DNA of 64,000 nucleotides. It comes from Triglochin maritima. Its lineage: Eukaryota; Streptophyta; Magnoliopsida; Alismatales; Juncaginaceae. Shown in pieces: positions 11,468 through 23,284 of the stretch. A program made the translations under genes and the position numbers. Within the stretch, counting starts at the first letter, position 1. Every line of letters begins with the position of its first letter. Below the pieces are notes generated by a model that saw nothing but the letters and a program-made list of their open reading frames with translations, was not told the DNA's origin and did no database searches. The stretch covers positions 13,019,001 through 13,083,000 of the forward strand of contig OY821771.1 in assembly GCA_963682175.1 (NCBI GenBank). Direction: 5' to 3'.

Positions 11468-12160
11468 CGGCCGACCGAACCAAAAGTCCCGGTCGACCGA
11501 CTCAAGCAAATACAGGGCAATCCACTTCGACCGGCACTCCATCGATCGACCGATTCCCAACACCACACTCGTTCGGTCGAACCCAAATCAAGGGACGGTC
11601 GACCGTTTAGATGGTCAACTCCCGGTCCAACGAACAAAACGACCAATCGATCGACCGACAAAGGGGTCCCGGTCGACCGAAAGTCACCAGGGAGCAAATC
11701 CCCCAACACCACAACGAATTCGGTCGAACGCCGAGCACATCTCGGTCGACCGAATCAGCCCAGGGAAGTATCCCTCACATGCGCCACGAATCCGGTCGAA
11801 CGCCGAGCTCACCTCGGTCGACCGAATTCCACAAGAGCGTTCCCACGCTCAGCGCACAAGTCCGGTCGACCGAACCCTCATTCGGTCGAACCGACCATAA
11901 GGTCCACTTAAGTCACTGTCGGACGAGATCAAAGGGCGGTCGACCGTTTATATAGTCTACGCCCCCAATCGACTTAAGACAGTGCACACGGTCGACCGGC
12001 AAAGGGGACCCGGTCGACCAAATCTCTCCAGACTTGCCTCCTATGCACCATCGGTCGACCGCCCCACAGGCATCGTTCGACCGATTTGAGGCAGAGCCCG
12101 AATTCTCTTCACGAACGGTCGACCGTTTGCACAAACCGGTCGACCGATCAGGCAGTGAAA
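11468..12160. repeat. CGGTCGACCG palindrome array in left LTR of A
   Basis: More than twenty CGGTCGACCG or near-copies (GGTCGAACG, GTTCGACCG, ATCGATCGACCG) in about 690 bp. Right-LTR counterpart: 18295-18990. Several sites differ between the two LTRs by one transition in the core, so perfect and imperfect palindromes interconvert even in a young pair. The array lies wholly inside the predicted LTR intron (12248-10840). Confidence 0.92.
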
Positions 12161-12810
12161 TCTGCTGCAAGTTTACTCGCGACGAGCCGAACGGCCTACC
12201 GTCGACTTCCAAATACTCACGGTGATTAAGTGAGCGAGCTTGACATACCTAAAGGTCTGAAGAGACCTTGGAAGAACCACGACGACGCCTCCACGAGCAC
12301 GTCTCCCCAAAACACGATCCGTCGACGAACCTCGCGTCCAAACGACGATCAACCGCCTCCTCGACGATCCACAACAACGAATCCACCTCCGGCTACCTCC
12401 GCCAATCAAACACGACCACAGAGCTCGAGTTAGGTTGAGGGAGAGAGAAACAACCGCACGGAAAGGGTTAAACCCAACACTCACCTCAAACCACCAACTC
12501 CCCGGAGCCGCTCTTCACCTTGCCGGAGATCACCACTACCTTCCTCGCCGGCACACAGCTGCGGAAGAGAGAGAGAGTGGGCACGAGAGAGAAACGAGAG
12601 AGAGAGAGAGAGAGAGGGAAACTCACCCAATATCTCCTCCTCCTCCTCTAATCTCAACCATCCAATCCCTCCACTCAATCTCCACCACACAACCAATCCA
12701 ACACATCAAAGCCCTCCATCCATCCCTTTCAATCTCAGCCATCCATCCCTAATCACCACCTAAACAAGATTAAGGCACAATTAGCATTAGGATTAAGCTA
12801 AAATCCTACA

Positions 12811-12826
12811 ATCCACCCTCCTAAAA
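12811..12826 (-). promoter_or_regulatory. Polypurine tract of element A
   Basis: Minus strand CTTTTAGGAGGGTGGAT directly precedes the 3' LTR start TGTAGG. This is the standard position and composition for plus-strand DNA priming. Confidence 0.85.
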
Positions 12827-12843
12827 GAATTTCGTCTTCGAAA

Positions 12844-15800
12844 TTAAAACTGAAGCTCACCAAACAACTCCGGGAACTCCTTCCGGACCTCCTCTTCGAT
12901 CTCCCAAGTGGCCTCTCGCTCACTGTGGTGCTGCCACCTGACCTTCACCATCGAAATGGTCCTCCTCCTCAACTGATGCTCCATCCGATCCACAATCTCA
13001 ACCGGTCTCTCCTCAAGAGACAAATCCTGACGGATCTCTGGAACCTCCAACTGAATCACATGAGAAGGATCCGCTACGTACTTCCTCAACATCGACACGT
13101 GGAAGACGTTGTGAAGACCCGAAAACTGCGGCGGCAACGCAACCCTGTAGGCGACCTCTCCAACCCGATCGAGAATCTCAAACGGCCCGACATACCTCGG
13201 ACTGAGCTTCCCCTTCTTCCCGAACCTCATCACTCCTCGAGATGGTGAAATCCTCAGGAAGACATGGTCACCAGCCTCAAATCTCAGCTCACGCCTACGC
13301 CTATCTGCGTAGCTCTTCTGCCTGCTCTGCGCAGTCGCTAGTCTCTGTCTGATCACATCAACCTTCTCGGCATACATCTGCACAATCTCAGGACCAACTA
13401 GCTGTCTCTCGCCTACATCACTCCAGCATACCGGTGATCTACACGGTCTCCCGTACAGGGCGTCGTACGGTGCCATCCCAATGCTCGAATGGTAGTTGTT
13501 GTTGTAGGCGAACTCGATCAATGGCAGATGCTCATCCCAATGACCTGCCCAATCCAGAGTACACGCTCGCAACATATCCTCTAGCGTCTGGATGGTCCTC
13601 TCAGACTGACCGTCTGTCTGCGGATGGAATGTCGTACTGAACTTCAACCGAGTCCCCAAGGCCTGCTGCAAACTCCCCCAGAATCTGGAAGTGAACCTCG
13701 GATCTCGATCTGAAATAATACTCACTGGCACTCCATGAAGCCTGACAATCTCCTCAATATACAACTTAGCTAGACCCTCCAGAGGTAAAGTGGTCCGAAT
13801 AGCTAAGAAGTGCGCCGACTTGGTCAGTCGATCGACTATAACCCAAATCGCGTCATGGAATCCCCTCGTCTTCGGCAGCCCGGTGACAAAATCCATCGTC
13901 ACGTGCTCCCACTTCCACTCTGGAAGCTCGATCCTCTGCATCGGCCCTGCAGGTCTCTGGTGCTCAATCTTCACCTGCTGACAGATCAGACATCTGCCAA
14001 CAAACTCTGCGATCTCCGTCTTCATCTTCTTCCACCAAAAGTTCCTCTGAAGATCTCTATACATCTTCGTGTTGCCCGGGTGGATCGAATAACGGGATCT
14101 ATGTGCCTCCTCCAGAATGTCCTGCCTCAGGTCTCCTCCCTTCGGCACCCAGACACGGCCCCTGAACCTCAGTCCACCATCAACTCCAACACTGAAGTCT
14201 GATCCATCTCTGGCAGCTAACTGCAGCAACCCGGCTAACTCATCATCAGTACTCTGAGCCTGAACAATACTCGAGACCAACTGAGGCTCCACTCTCAGCC
14301 CGACAATCACTGCACCTCTCGACTCATCGGTGAATGGTCTCCACTCGGTCAACGCCTCAAGCAGCTTCCACTCCTCGATACAAAGACCTGCTGCGGTAAC
14401 CTCCACCTTCCTGCTCAAAGCATCAGTAACTGAATTCGCCTTCCCCGGATGGTACGAGATGGTGAAATCATAATCCTTAATCAGCTCGAGCCATCTGCGC
14501 TGCCTCATATTCAGCTCCTTCTGCGAAAACAGATACTTCAAGCTCTGATGATCGGTGAACACCTCAAATCGCTCGCCATACAAGTAATGCCTCCAGGTCT
14601 TCAAAGCATGCACCACTGCCGCCAGCTCCAAATCATGAGTGGGGTAGTTCCTCTCGTGCACCTTCAACTGCCTCGAAGCATATGCAACCACCTGCCCGTG
14701 CTGCATGAGTACGCATCCCAGTCCAACGCCCGACGCGTCACTGTAAATCACAAAACCACCACTGCCACTGGGAAGTGTCAGAACTGGAGCAGTCGTCAGC
14801 CGACTCTTCAGTTCCTGAAAACTGTCCTCGCACTTCTGGGACCACACGAACTCAACGCCCTTCCGCGTCAGAGCCATCAACGGCGAAGCCAACCTCGAGA
14901 AATCCTGGATGAAACGGCGATAATAACCTGCCAGACCCACAAAGCTCCTGATCTCTGCTACACTCGTCGGGGCTCTCCACTGTGTAACGGCCTCGACCTT
15001 CGCTGGATCGACGGAAATCCCATCACCTGACATGATGTGTCCCAAGAAGGCGACACTGCTCAGCCAGAACTCGCACTTCGATAGCTTGGCATACAACTGA
15101 TGATCCCGCAAAATGCCAAGTACAACTCTCAAGTGCTCTCGATGCTGCTCCACATCTGGCGAGTAAATCAAAATATCGTCCACGAAGACGATCACGAACC
15201 GGTCGAGGTACTGACTGAACGTCCTGTTCATCAAATCCATAAACGCTGCAGGCGCGTTCGTCAACCCAAACGGCATCACCAGAAACTCGTAATGCCCGTA
15301 CCTCGTCCTGAAAGCTGTCTTCTGCACATCTGCCTCTCTGATCCTCAGCTGATGATAACCGGATCGCAGATCAATCTTCGAGAACACCTGTGCTGACTGC
15401 AACTGGTCAAACATGTCCTCGATCCTGGGCAAGGGATACCGATTCCTCACGGTAACCTTGTTCAGCATCCTGTAATCAATACACATCCGCAGTGATCCAT
15501 CCTTCTTCTTCACGAAGAGTACCGGCACTCCCCAAGGCGAGACACTGGGGCGGATAAACCTCGTATCCATCAGATCCTGCAACTGCCTCTTCAGCTCTGC
15601 CAGCTCCGCAGGTGCCATCCGATACGGCGCTTTCGACTGCGGCGTAGTCCCAGCTACCAAATCGATCCCAAACTCAATCTCTCTGTGAGGCGGCAACCCA
15701 GTGACATCATCTGCAAATACATCTGGGAACTCCCGAACAATCTCAATGTCCTCCAATCTCTCCGCCTCTGGATCTGGAACTACCAAAGTGGCCACAAAAG

Positions 15801-17292
15801 CTCTGCAACCCTGCTGCAACAACTTCTGTGCCCTCACTGCTGATACAATCACTCTGCCTCCTCTATCTTTCGCCCCCCTGATCAACACATCAGGTAGACC
15901 CTTCCTCGGGATCAGAATCTTCTTCTCCCGGCACAAAACTCACACATCGTACTGGGACAGCCAATCCATCCCCAGTATGACGTCGAAGTCCTCCATCGGC
16001 AACAAGATCAGGTCAGCCGGAAACTCCTGATCTCCCGAAACAATCGTGGCGCCGGGGAGGAAGCTCCCCACAATGCCCACCAGACCCAAGGGTGTGCTGA
16101 CTTCCAACGTGGCAGTCAACATCGCAGGGGTACGACCCAACACGCTCGCAAATCGCTCCGAGATGAACGAGTGTGTGGCCCCACAGTCAAACAACACTCT
16201 CGCACTCAACCCAGCAACAAAGAGCGTACCTTCCACCACCGTGCTGGCGTCTCTCGCCTCATCCACCTGGATGGTAAAGACCCGTCCAGTCCTCTGACCC
16301 TGCTGTCGCTGCGGCGCAAAAGGTCAGCGACCTCTGCCTCTGCCACCTGCCGGCTGTCCCGACTGCCTGCTGGACCCACCTGGCCCACTCGGACAATCTC
16401 TCACAAAATGGCCTGGCTTGCCACACCCGTGGCACACTGCGCGACCCCAACACTCACCAGAGTGAACTCTGCCACAACCTCTGCACGCCTCAGGCTGGCG
16501 TGATCCACCTCCTCCGATCCGGGGCCTCTTGCCCGGGTTCCCTGCTAGTGGAGCACCCGGACGTCCACTGACCTTCCCCGGTGCTCTCCTGGCCTCAGCA
16601 TAATTCTGCTGGTAATCCTGATCAATGAGCGTCGCAAACCGCACAGCGTCAGCTAACGTCTGCGGCATACTGTAGGTCACCTGAGTACGGAGGTGCTTCC
16701 TCAGCCCCCGTATGAACTTCCTCGCCCTCTGCAGCGGCGTTACACAGATCTCCGGACAGTAACACTCCAGCGCGTTGAACCTCTGGGTATACTCAGCCAG
16801 GGTCGCCTCTCCCTGCTCGAGAGCCATAAACTCCTCTCTCCTCCCGTCTCTGACATGCTCGGGGAAATACTGCTCATTGAACTCCCGTAGGAATTCCTCC
16901 CAGCTGACATCAGTCCTGCCCTCAAATACCACTGCAGATGTGGTCCTCCACCAGTTGGACGCGTCTCCGCCCAACACATAAGCTGCCAAGCCTGTCTGCC
17001 TCTCAGGCGGGCACTCAATCGCCTGCAGGATCTCCTGAATCTTCAGGACCCAATCCTCCGCAGCCTCAGACTCTCCTCTACCGTCAAAGGTAGGCGGGTG
17101 TTATCTCATAAAGCGGTCGAGCATCGCTCCTGCCGCTGCTGGCTCTCCTCTGCCTGACTGGCGATCCAACATCGCTCCCAGTCGCCCCACTGTGTCATAG
17201 AGCATCCGCCGCTCCTCTGCCCAGTCTGTGCCCCTAGTCTCATCGTTGGTGCTACAGTCCCGTGGGGGAGGTCTCACGCGTCTCGGAGGCAT
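12844..17292 (-). pseudogene. gag-pol of Ty3/gypsy element A with three nonsense codons
   Basis: One frame of about 1480 codons from ATG 17292 (MPPRRV). Capsid region at ~17050-16600, with YVLGGDASNWWR. Nucleocapsid at ~16500-16390, with CHGCGKPGHFVRDC (CCHC) after a related CRGCGRVHSGEC. Protease [11 protein letters not shown] near 16200. [11 protein letters not shown] near 15180. RNase H with SDASGVGLG near 14735. Integrase zinc region at ~14110-13980 and SDRDPRF near 13710. Chromodomain-like tail ending near 12844, with [20 protein letters not shown]. In-frame stops: TAA at 17103-17101 (Gln in element B), TGA at 16326-16324, and TGA at 15942-15940 (Arg CGA in B). No frameshift is seen. Two stops are explained by single C-to-T changes. 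It is otherwise intact and may be recently silenced. Confidence 0.93.
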
Positions 17293-17396
17293 CTACACAC
17301 AAGGAACAACACACATCAAAACCATGAATGCATGAACTAATGCAGACTCTAAAACTCTAAGGGTGGTTTCTTTGGATAAAAACACTGGAACCGACC

Positions 17397-17408
17397 GCTC
17401 TGATACCA
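17397..17408 (-). promoter_or_regulatory. Primer-binding site of element A (initiator-Met tRNA type)
   Basis: Minus strand TGGTATCAGAGC, three bases after the 5' LTR end. This is the classic plant site complementary to the 3' end of initiator methionine tRNA. Confidence 0.9.
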
Positions 17409-17411
17409 AGT

Positions 17412-19638
17412 TGTAACATCCTCAAAATAGCGGAAAATTTAAAATTTTAAACACTCAATCAACAGAGGATATTACGCAATAAAAGAACACAGGTGCACCA
17501 ACATATATCATATATATATATGTGAACATCAGAGTATACAAAAGTTGTGATTATATCAAAAGCATATACAAAGGAAACAGTAATCACACGACCTCAACTG
17601 AGAGAAAGCTGGATCCGGTAGCGGTGCTCCTCTCCTCGGTCACCACCCCCTAATGCCGATCACGGCCTGAAAGTAAACATGCAACAATGCCTGAGTTTCC
17701 AGAAGGAAACCCCGTATGCCAAACTCTAAATGTACGAAATAAAAGCATCCTAGCATGCAATTCTACTCAACAAGAAAAGCATCACAACACGCCCAGCACC
17801 TGGGCTCAAACTCCACCACAGGACACACCACAGGTACGGGGCTCCAGGTCTAATCACAACCAACCGCCGCGACCCACACACGTCGCCAAGCTGGGCTCCA
17901 GGTCTAATTTCAACCAACCACAGCTACCACGACACGACCAAGGGCTCCAGGTCTAATTTCAACCAACCCAAACGTATAAGGGCTCCAGGTCTATTTTCAA
18001 CCAACCCCTACACGCGGTCCCTGCTCAGGCTCCAGGTCTATTTTCAACCAACCCGAACGCACTACGGAGCTCCAGGTCTATTTTCAACCAACTCCGTACA
18101 GACTAGCTGGGCTCCAGGTCTATTTTCAACCAACCGCAGCTCTCACACGGTTACGGGGCTCCAGGTCTATTTTCAACCAACCATCGCAACCCTCGTGCAC
18201 CTTGGACACTTGCCGGAAGAACATCGGCACCACGACTCGCCCCACACGGGCAACCACGACCACAACACCTCCATAGTGCAAAACAGGACACAAACGGTCG
18301 ACCGAACCAAAAGTCCCGGTCGACCGAATCAAGCAAATACAGGGCAATCCACTTCGACCGGCACTCCATCGGTCGACCGATTCCCAACACCACACTCGTT
18401 CGGTCGAACCCAAATCAAGGGACGGTCGACCGTTTAGATGGTCAACTCCCGGTCCAACGAACAAAACGACCAATCGATCGACCGACAAAGGGGTCCCGGT
18501 CGACCGAAAGTCACCAGGGAGCAAATCCCCCAACACCACAACGAATTCGATCGAACGCCGAGCACATCTCGGTCGACCGAATCAGCCCAGGGAAGTATCC
18601 CTCACATGCGCCACGAATCCGGTCGAACGCCGAGCTCACCTCGGTCGACCGAATTCCACCAGAGCGTTCCCACGCTCAGCGCACAAGTCCGGTCGACCGA
18701 ACCCTCATTCGGTCGAACCGACCACAAGGTCCACTTAAGTCACGGTCGGACGAGATCAAAGGGCGGTCGACCGTTTATATAGTCTACGCCCCCAACCGAC
18801 TTAAGACAGTGCACACGGTCAACCGGCAAAGGGGACCCGGTCGACCGAATCTCTCCAGACTTGCCTCCTATGCACCATCGGTCGACCGCCCCATAGGCAT
18901 CGTTCGACCGATTTGAGGCAGAGCCCGAATTCTCTTCACGAACGGTCGACCGTTTGCACAAACCGGTCGACCAATCAGGCAGTGAAATCTGCTGCAAGTT
19001 TACTCGCGACGAGCCGAACGGCCTACCGTCGACTTCCAAATACTCACGGTGATTAAGTGAGCGAGCTTGACATACCTAAAGGTCTGAAGAGACCTTGGAA
19101 GAACACGACGACGCCTCCATGAGCACGTCTCCCCAAAACACGATCCGTCGACGAACCTCGCGTCCAAACGACGATCAACCGCCTCCTCGACGATCCACAA
19201 CAACGAATCCACCTCCGGCTACCTCCGCCAATCAAACACGACCACAGAGCTCGAGTTAGGTTGAGGGAGAGAGAAACAACCGCACGGAAAGGGTTAAACC
19301 CAACACTCACCTCAAACCACCAACTCCCCGGAGCCGCTCTTCACCTTGCCGGAGATCACCACTACCTTCCTCGCCGGCACATAGCTGCGGAAGAGAGAGA
19401 GAGAGTGGGCACGAGAGAGAAACGAGAGAGAGAGAGAGAGAGAGGGAAACTCACCCAATATCTCCTCCTCCTCCTCTAATCTCAACCATCCAATCCCTCC
19501 ACTCAATCTCCACCACACAACCAATCCAACACATCAAAGCCCTCCATCCATCCCTCTCAATCTCAGCCATCCATCCCTAATCACCACCTAAACAAGATTA
19601 AGGCACAATTAGGATTAGGATTAAGCTAAAATCCTACA
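17412..19638 (-). repeat. 5' LTR of element A
   Basis: 2227 bp, partner of 10585-12810 with about 27 differences. Contains the same eight subrepeats (17838-18181), palindrome array (18295-18990), hairpin (about 17695-17710), donor-like site (near 19075) and acceptor-like site (near 17667). As the 5' LTR it would drive element transcription. No clear TATA box is visible near its start, but a CT/GA-rich leader is present around 19390-19450 on minus. Confidence 0.92.
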
Positions 19639-19899
19639 AATAGATACCAATTGATTTGGTGGCTATTTAATTCTTAATTCATAAATTGAAATAATGACTC
19701 GTACATGTAACAACTTTGGCTAAATTATTTGTAATCGTATAAAAGGATAGTTGGCCAAAATATGTCTTCTACTTCACTTGTCATCTTCATTCTTAGTCAA
19801 GAAGAAAAAAAAACAAATTAAAATGGAATAAGCTCTTCTTATTCAAATATGATAAGCCGAAATTGTCAAATTTCGAATCATGATAGTTGTCTCTTTTTT

Positions 19900-19969
<70 letters not shown>

Positions 19970-20172
19970 CATACACATATATTGTAAGTTTTCAACATTC
20001 CAAAGTATTGTTAGATATATGTATATTGTCATGTATAATTTCTAAGTTTAGGATAAATTTTTGAAATAATTTTTTACTTCACTACAACTGTGTAATCTTC
20101 AAGCATCAATTATCTCATATGTAATGATTAATATTTAAGAAGCGGTCGTGCAACGCACGGGTCGAATGCTAG
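19639..20172 (+). mobile_element. Helitron 3' end (non-coding part)
   Basis: Ends CTAG at 20169-20172 followed by a host T, as Helitrons do. A perfect terminal hairpin CGTGC-AAC-GCACG (20147-20159) lies nine bases before it. About 90 bp upstream of the terminus is shared, in inverse orientation, with the end at 51598. The 5' TC end was not found. Element A inserted into it or into its left neighbour, so the body may continue leftward of 10584. Confidence 0.75.
19905..19966. repeat. (TA)n microsatellite
   Basis: About 60 bp of uninterrupted TA dinucleotide inside the Helitron, preceded by CTTTA and followed by TTAATACATACACATAT. Confidence 0.95.
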
Positions 20173-20683
20173 TATAGATGGTTTGGCGTAGGGAATCCAA
20201 TTTTTCCTGGTCACTACATTTAATCTAAGCCATCAGTTGTAAAACGACCAAAATCTAACCATCCAAAATCAAGTCCATGGAATAATTTTTCCTGGTCCCT
20301 AAAATTAATCTAGACCGTCAGTTGTAAAGGGGAAATACATCCAATCGTTAGTTTTATAAAAAAATTCAATACCCCTCTTTTATACAGCAGGTACTACAAT
20401 TTTTATTTCCATCACAACCTTCCCCAAAAGACACGTACTTTCACCAACCAACAAAACAAAAACAACACCCTAACCCTTCACTTCCACACTCTCCTCCCAG
20501 CCAATCCATTTTCTCTCTAACCACTCTAACCGTAACCGTATATACACAAATCTTCACTTCTTACTTTTCCTTTCTAATCCATTCCTCTTTAACTTCCACA
20601 GGGTCATCTTCCTGATGGAAAGCACGTACATAACTTAATTCAGCAAACACGTCATTTTTTTCTCTTATTATTCGGTTGTAAAC
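20173..20683. other. Non-coding flank with duplicated segment and CT-rich tract
   Basis: Two diverged copies of a ~50-bp segment beginning TTTTTCCTGGTC (20202 and 20288). They are followed by a C/T-rich, leader-like stretch (20400-20600) with TCACTTCC and CTCTCTAACC words and a possible splice acceptor (CCACAG, near 20600). It could be the promoter and 5' leader of a captured or dead gene, but no coding sequence follows before the copia insertion. Confidence 0.35.
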
Positions 20684-20688
20684 TATAT

Positions 20689-21071
20689 TATTGGATTAAT
20701 CTAGGATTAATAAGATATTTGCCCAAATCACTGACACTTGACGCGTCCCTATTGAACTACACATTTAAGGGTTTAAGGTGGAGTCATCTATATAAGGAAT
20801 GGAGCCTCCCATTGGATAAAAAAACAAGTGTGCAAACCCTAGCCTCCACCCACCCTAGCCGCCACCTTCTCTCTCTCCCATTTCGTCACTCCACCTCCAC
20901 CAAGCTCATTCCGTGGACTCTTGGGTTGTGGACTCGCGCTCCTTCTCCAAGAGAGTAGGAGACCGACCAGTGAAAAGGATTTCGTAAGGTGACCTCTGAT
21001 CTTCCTTCCGCTGCCATAGGTTCTCTCCAAGAAAGGTACTCCTGAACCTGTAGAATCGTTGTTTGCTAACA
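20689..21071 (+). repeat. 5' LTR of element D
   Basis: 383 bp starting TATTGGATTAATC and ending GCTAACA. TATA box CTATATAAGG at 20788-20797. Confidence 0.92.
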
Positions 21072-21072
21072 T

Positions 21073-21084
21073 TGGTATCAGAGC
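21073..21084 (+). promoter_or_regulatory. Primer-binding site of element D
   Basis: TGGTATCAGAGC, one base after the LTR. Initiator-Met-tRNA type. Confidence 0.9.
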
Positions 21085-23284
21085 CATCTCAGTTACCTTC
21101 GAATCCTCACCATGCTTGACGAATTTTTGTTTCATGATAATCTGATTTGAGATAAAAATTCGGTGGTTATGTTTTTGGAGAAAGAAAGATAACAGAAAAA
21201 TCAACATTGCTTATTTACATGATGTGCATGTTATATATGTTGATTGTTCATGTTTTTTGTTTCAAATTCATTTTTCATATTCTGGAAATGAAAACTCAGA
21301 AGTTTTTTTTATCTTTAAATGAAATAATATGATCGTTCATTTAGAGATATAAGTGGTGCATGTTTGTTGAGTTCTTTCTAACATGCGATTAGGGTTTAGA
21401 CTAGACTCTACTTGTTGCGCATGTTTTGGTTCATTAAAGCATGCATCTAGGGTTAGATTTTGCTCCTCCATTCTTGCGTATGTATGCATGGTTTAAGATG
21501 GATTTTTCCTGATTTTATTTCGAGCCAATATGATATGTTGCTCTCCTATCATTGCAGATACATAGATGTGACCAGAATTCTATTTTTTCTGTGTAGTTAC
21601 CTCTATTCTTTGTGCATGTATTAGATAAAATCAGAAGTTATTTTCCATGTTGATTCTTCTAAATCATGCACATGTATACATGAAATCAGATGTCTATTTT
21701 TCCTGATTTTTCCGAATTTGGGTTAGATATTATTTATTCTAATCTTTGAGCATGTATACATGAAATCTGTGTTAACCCTATCATGATGATCTTCTATTTT
21801 TGTGCATGTTTTATATGATAATCAGTAGTTTAATTCTCTGATATTTTTTCATGCTTGAATTAGATGATAATGTTTGATGCCATTTGTATATCATCATGCA
21901 TGTCGGATTGCATGGATGGATCAAATGTTGTTATCTCTGATTCGTGTACATGCATGACTAGATCTCATGTTTGCTGGAATTTCGTGTATATGCTTGTTTA
22001 TTTAGCATTTTTTAATATGAGCATGCATCTAGAGTAGATGTTTATTGCCATATGCATATGCATGATAATTGTGTTGCCTTGTTGCTCCAAAGAATTTCGG
22101 ATATGGCTGTTTTTGGAGCATTAACATGCATGTGATTGATTGGTTTGCTTACTAAAAAATGCGCATATATGCTTGTTGTTCTCTTGAAAATTTCGAATTT
22201 TTTCTTTCTAATACAAGTAGCATAATTATTGTTGATTGCATGCTTATATCGATTAAGTAAAGATTGGCAAATTCTGAAATTTTTTAGAGCATATTATGGG
22301 CTGGAGTTTTGTTGCCTTAAAAGTATTTTTTGAATGCTTTCCTTTGATGCGCATATATGTGTTGATCTCATTTAAGGAATTTCGGATTTTTCGGAATGAT
22401 AGCATGCATTTCATTTGAAATATTTCCTTTATGATTAAATCCACATACATGTGTTGATCTCATTGAGGATTTTTCCGGATTTTTCTTTCCTAATGCGAGT
22501 AGGATAATTTTTACGCTCTCATGATTATGTTGATTGGGGGAAGATTAGAAGTGGTGTACACTTTATTCATGCGTGTGATTGTGCTAACGTATGGAAAGAT
22601 TGCGCTTGTATGGTATGAATGGTGTGAATGGATGCTGATTTATTTTTGCTGCCTTGTTGAGAGTTGAGCGTAATTTCATTCATTCATTTCCATTTGCAAT
22701 AGATATCACAATAGGCTGTAATATTTATGGACTGTAATAATTATGGACTGTGGACTGTTTATTGCCCTAGGGAGACGAGGGGCTCCTTTATTTTTATTAT
22801 TGCGATATTATTGCTATAAGGCTTATGCAGGTTCCCATCTACAGTGCTAAATCCTTATGGGGGATCCTTAGCTCGATATGGAAGTAATGTAGCAATTAAT
22901 TTCTGTGTGATCTTGAATGGAATGTTCTGAAAGGAACGTTTTTTTGGAACTTGCATGCCTAGTGGGAGTTGCAAGGTAGAAGTGTTTTGTGTAAACCACC
23001 TTGCAACCGGCGGATAATTATTTATTTGCTTCTGATTTGCCATGATTTATACGTTTTTTAGGGTTATTAAATCATGATGGAGCGCAATATATGAATTGGT
23101 AAAATAGCTTTATTAACTATTGCATGAGGATTTGATCGAACGCTTTATGTTTTCCTTTGGTCTGAATGCTATAGTTATTAAGTTAGTTTATTTTTTATGA
23201 CTATTGCGGCTCGTTATATTTTATGCTAGAACTCATGTATCGCTATGTGGTTTTTTGGCTGCTTCCAAAAGCATTGTCACTGAT
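21085..23284 (+). other. Long non-coding leader of element D
   Basis: 2.2 kb between PBS and gag without a credible ORF. It is T-rich and unusually dense in CATGCA/TGCATG words (for example near 21440, 21485, 21950, 22025, 22055 and 22130) alternating with GATTTTTCC and TTTCGGATTTTTC words. It looks like a diffuse degenerate internal repeat. CATGCA is the core of the RY promoter motif, but any function here is inference. Confidence 0.5.

Larger units (their letters stand above)
10585..12810 (-). repeat. 3' LTR of element A
   Basis: 2226 bp, starting TGTAGGATTT on minus (12810) and ending GAGGATGTTACA (10585). In transcription order it holds a GA/CT-rich leader (12560-12620 region), a donor-like AG|GTATGT (GT at 12248-12247), the palindrome array, eight subrepeats, a hairpin, an acceptor-like CAG (10842-10840) and the LTR end. 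The matching LTR is at 17412-19638. Confidence 0.93.
10585..19638 (-). mobile_element. Complete Ty3/gypsy LTR retrotransposon A (chromovirus-like)
   Basis: A full element of about 9.05 kb with two LTRs, TG...CA ends and a 5-bp target duplication AATAG (10580-10584 and 19639-19643). Order on minus: 5' LTR (17412-19638), primer-binding site, gag, protease, RT, RNase H, integrase with a chromodomain-like C-terminus, polypurine tract, 3' LTR (10585-12810). PR-RT-RH-INT order defines Ty3/gypsy. The integrase zinc region and long LTRs fit the Del/Tekay branch of chromoviruses, an inference from remembered family traits. I count roughly 27 LTR differences in 2.2 kb (about 1.2 percent), mostly CpG transitions, so it is fairly young. 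Confidence 0.93.

Noticed and set aside
11299..12212. Several overlapping open frames on both strands over the palindrome array (products rich in VDR, GRP, RST), also at 18126-19039, 48700-49475 and 56354-56783
   Set aside because: The frames stay open because the repeated CGGTCGACCG core lacks stop codons in most frames. The same protein-like words appear on both strands and in all frames, so this is repeat composition, not coding.
13434..15396. Plus-strand open frames antisense to pol of element A (and minus-strand ones antisense to B at 59120-61728)
   Set aside because: They mirror a strongly recognisable pol reading on the other strand and match no family.
19849..20064. Frame containing a long Tyr-Ile run
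   Set aside because: It is the translation of the (TA)n microsatellite.
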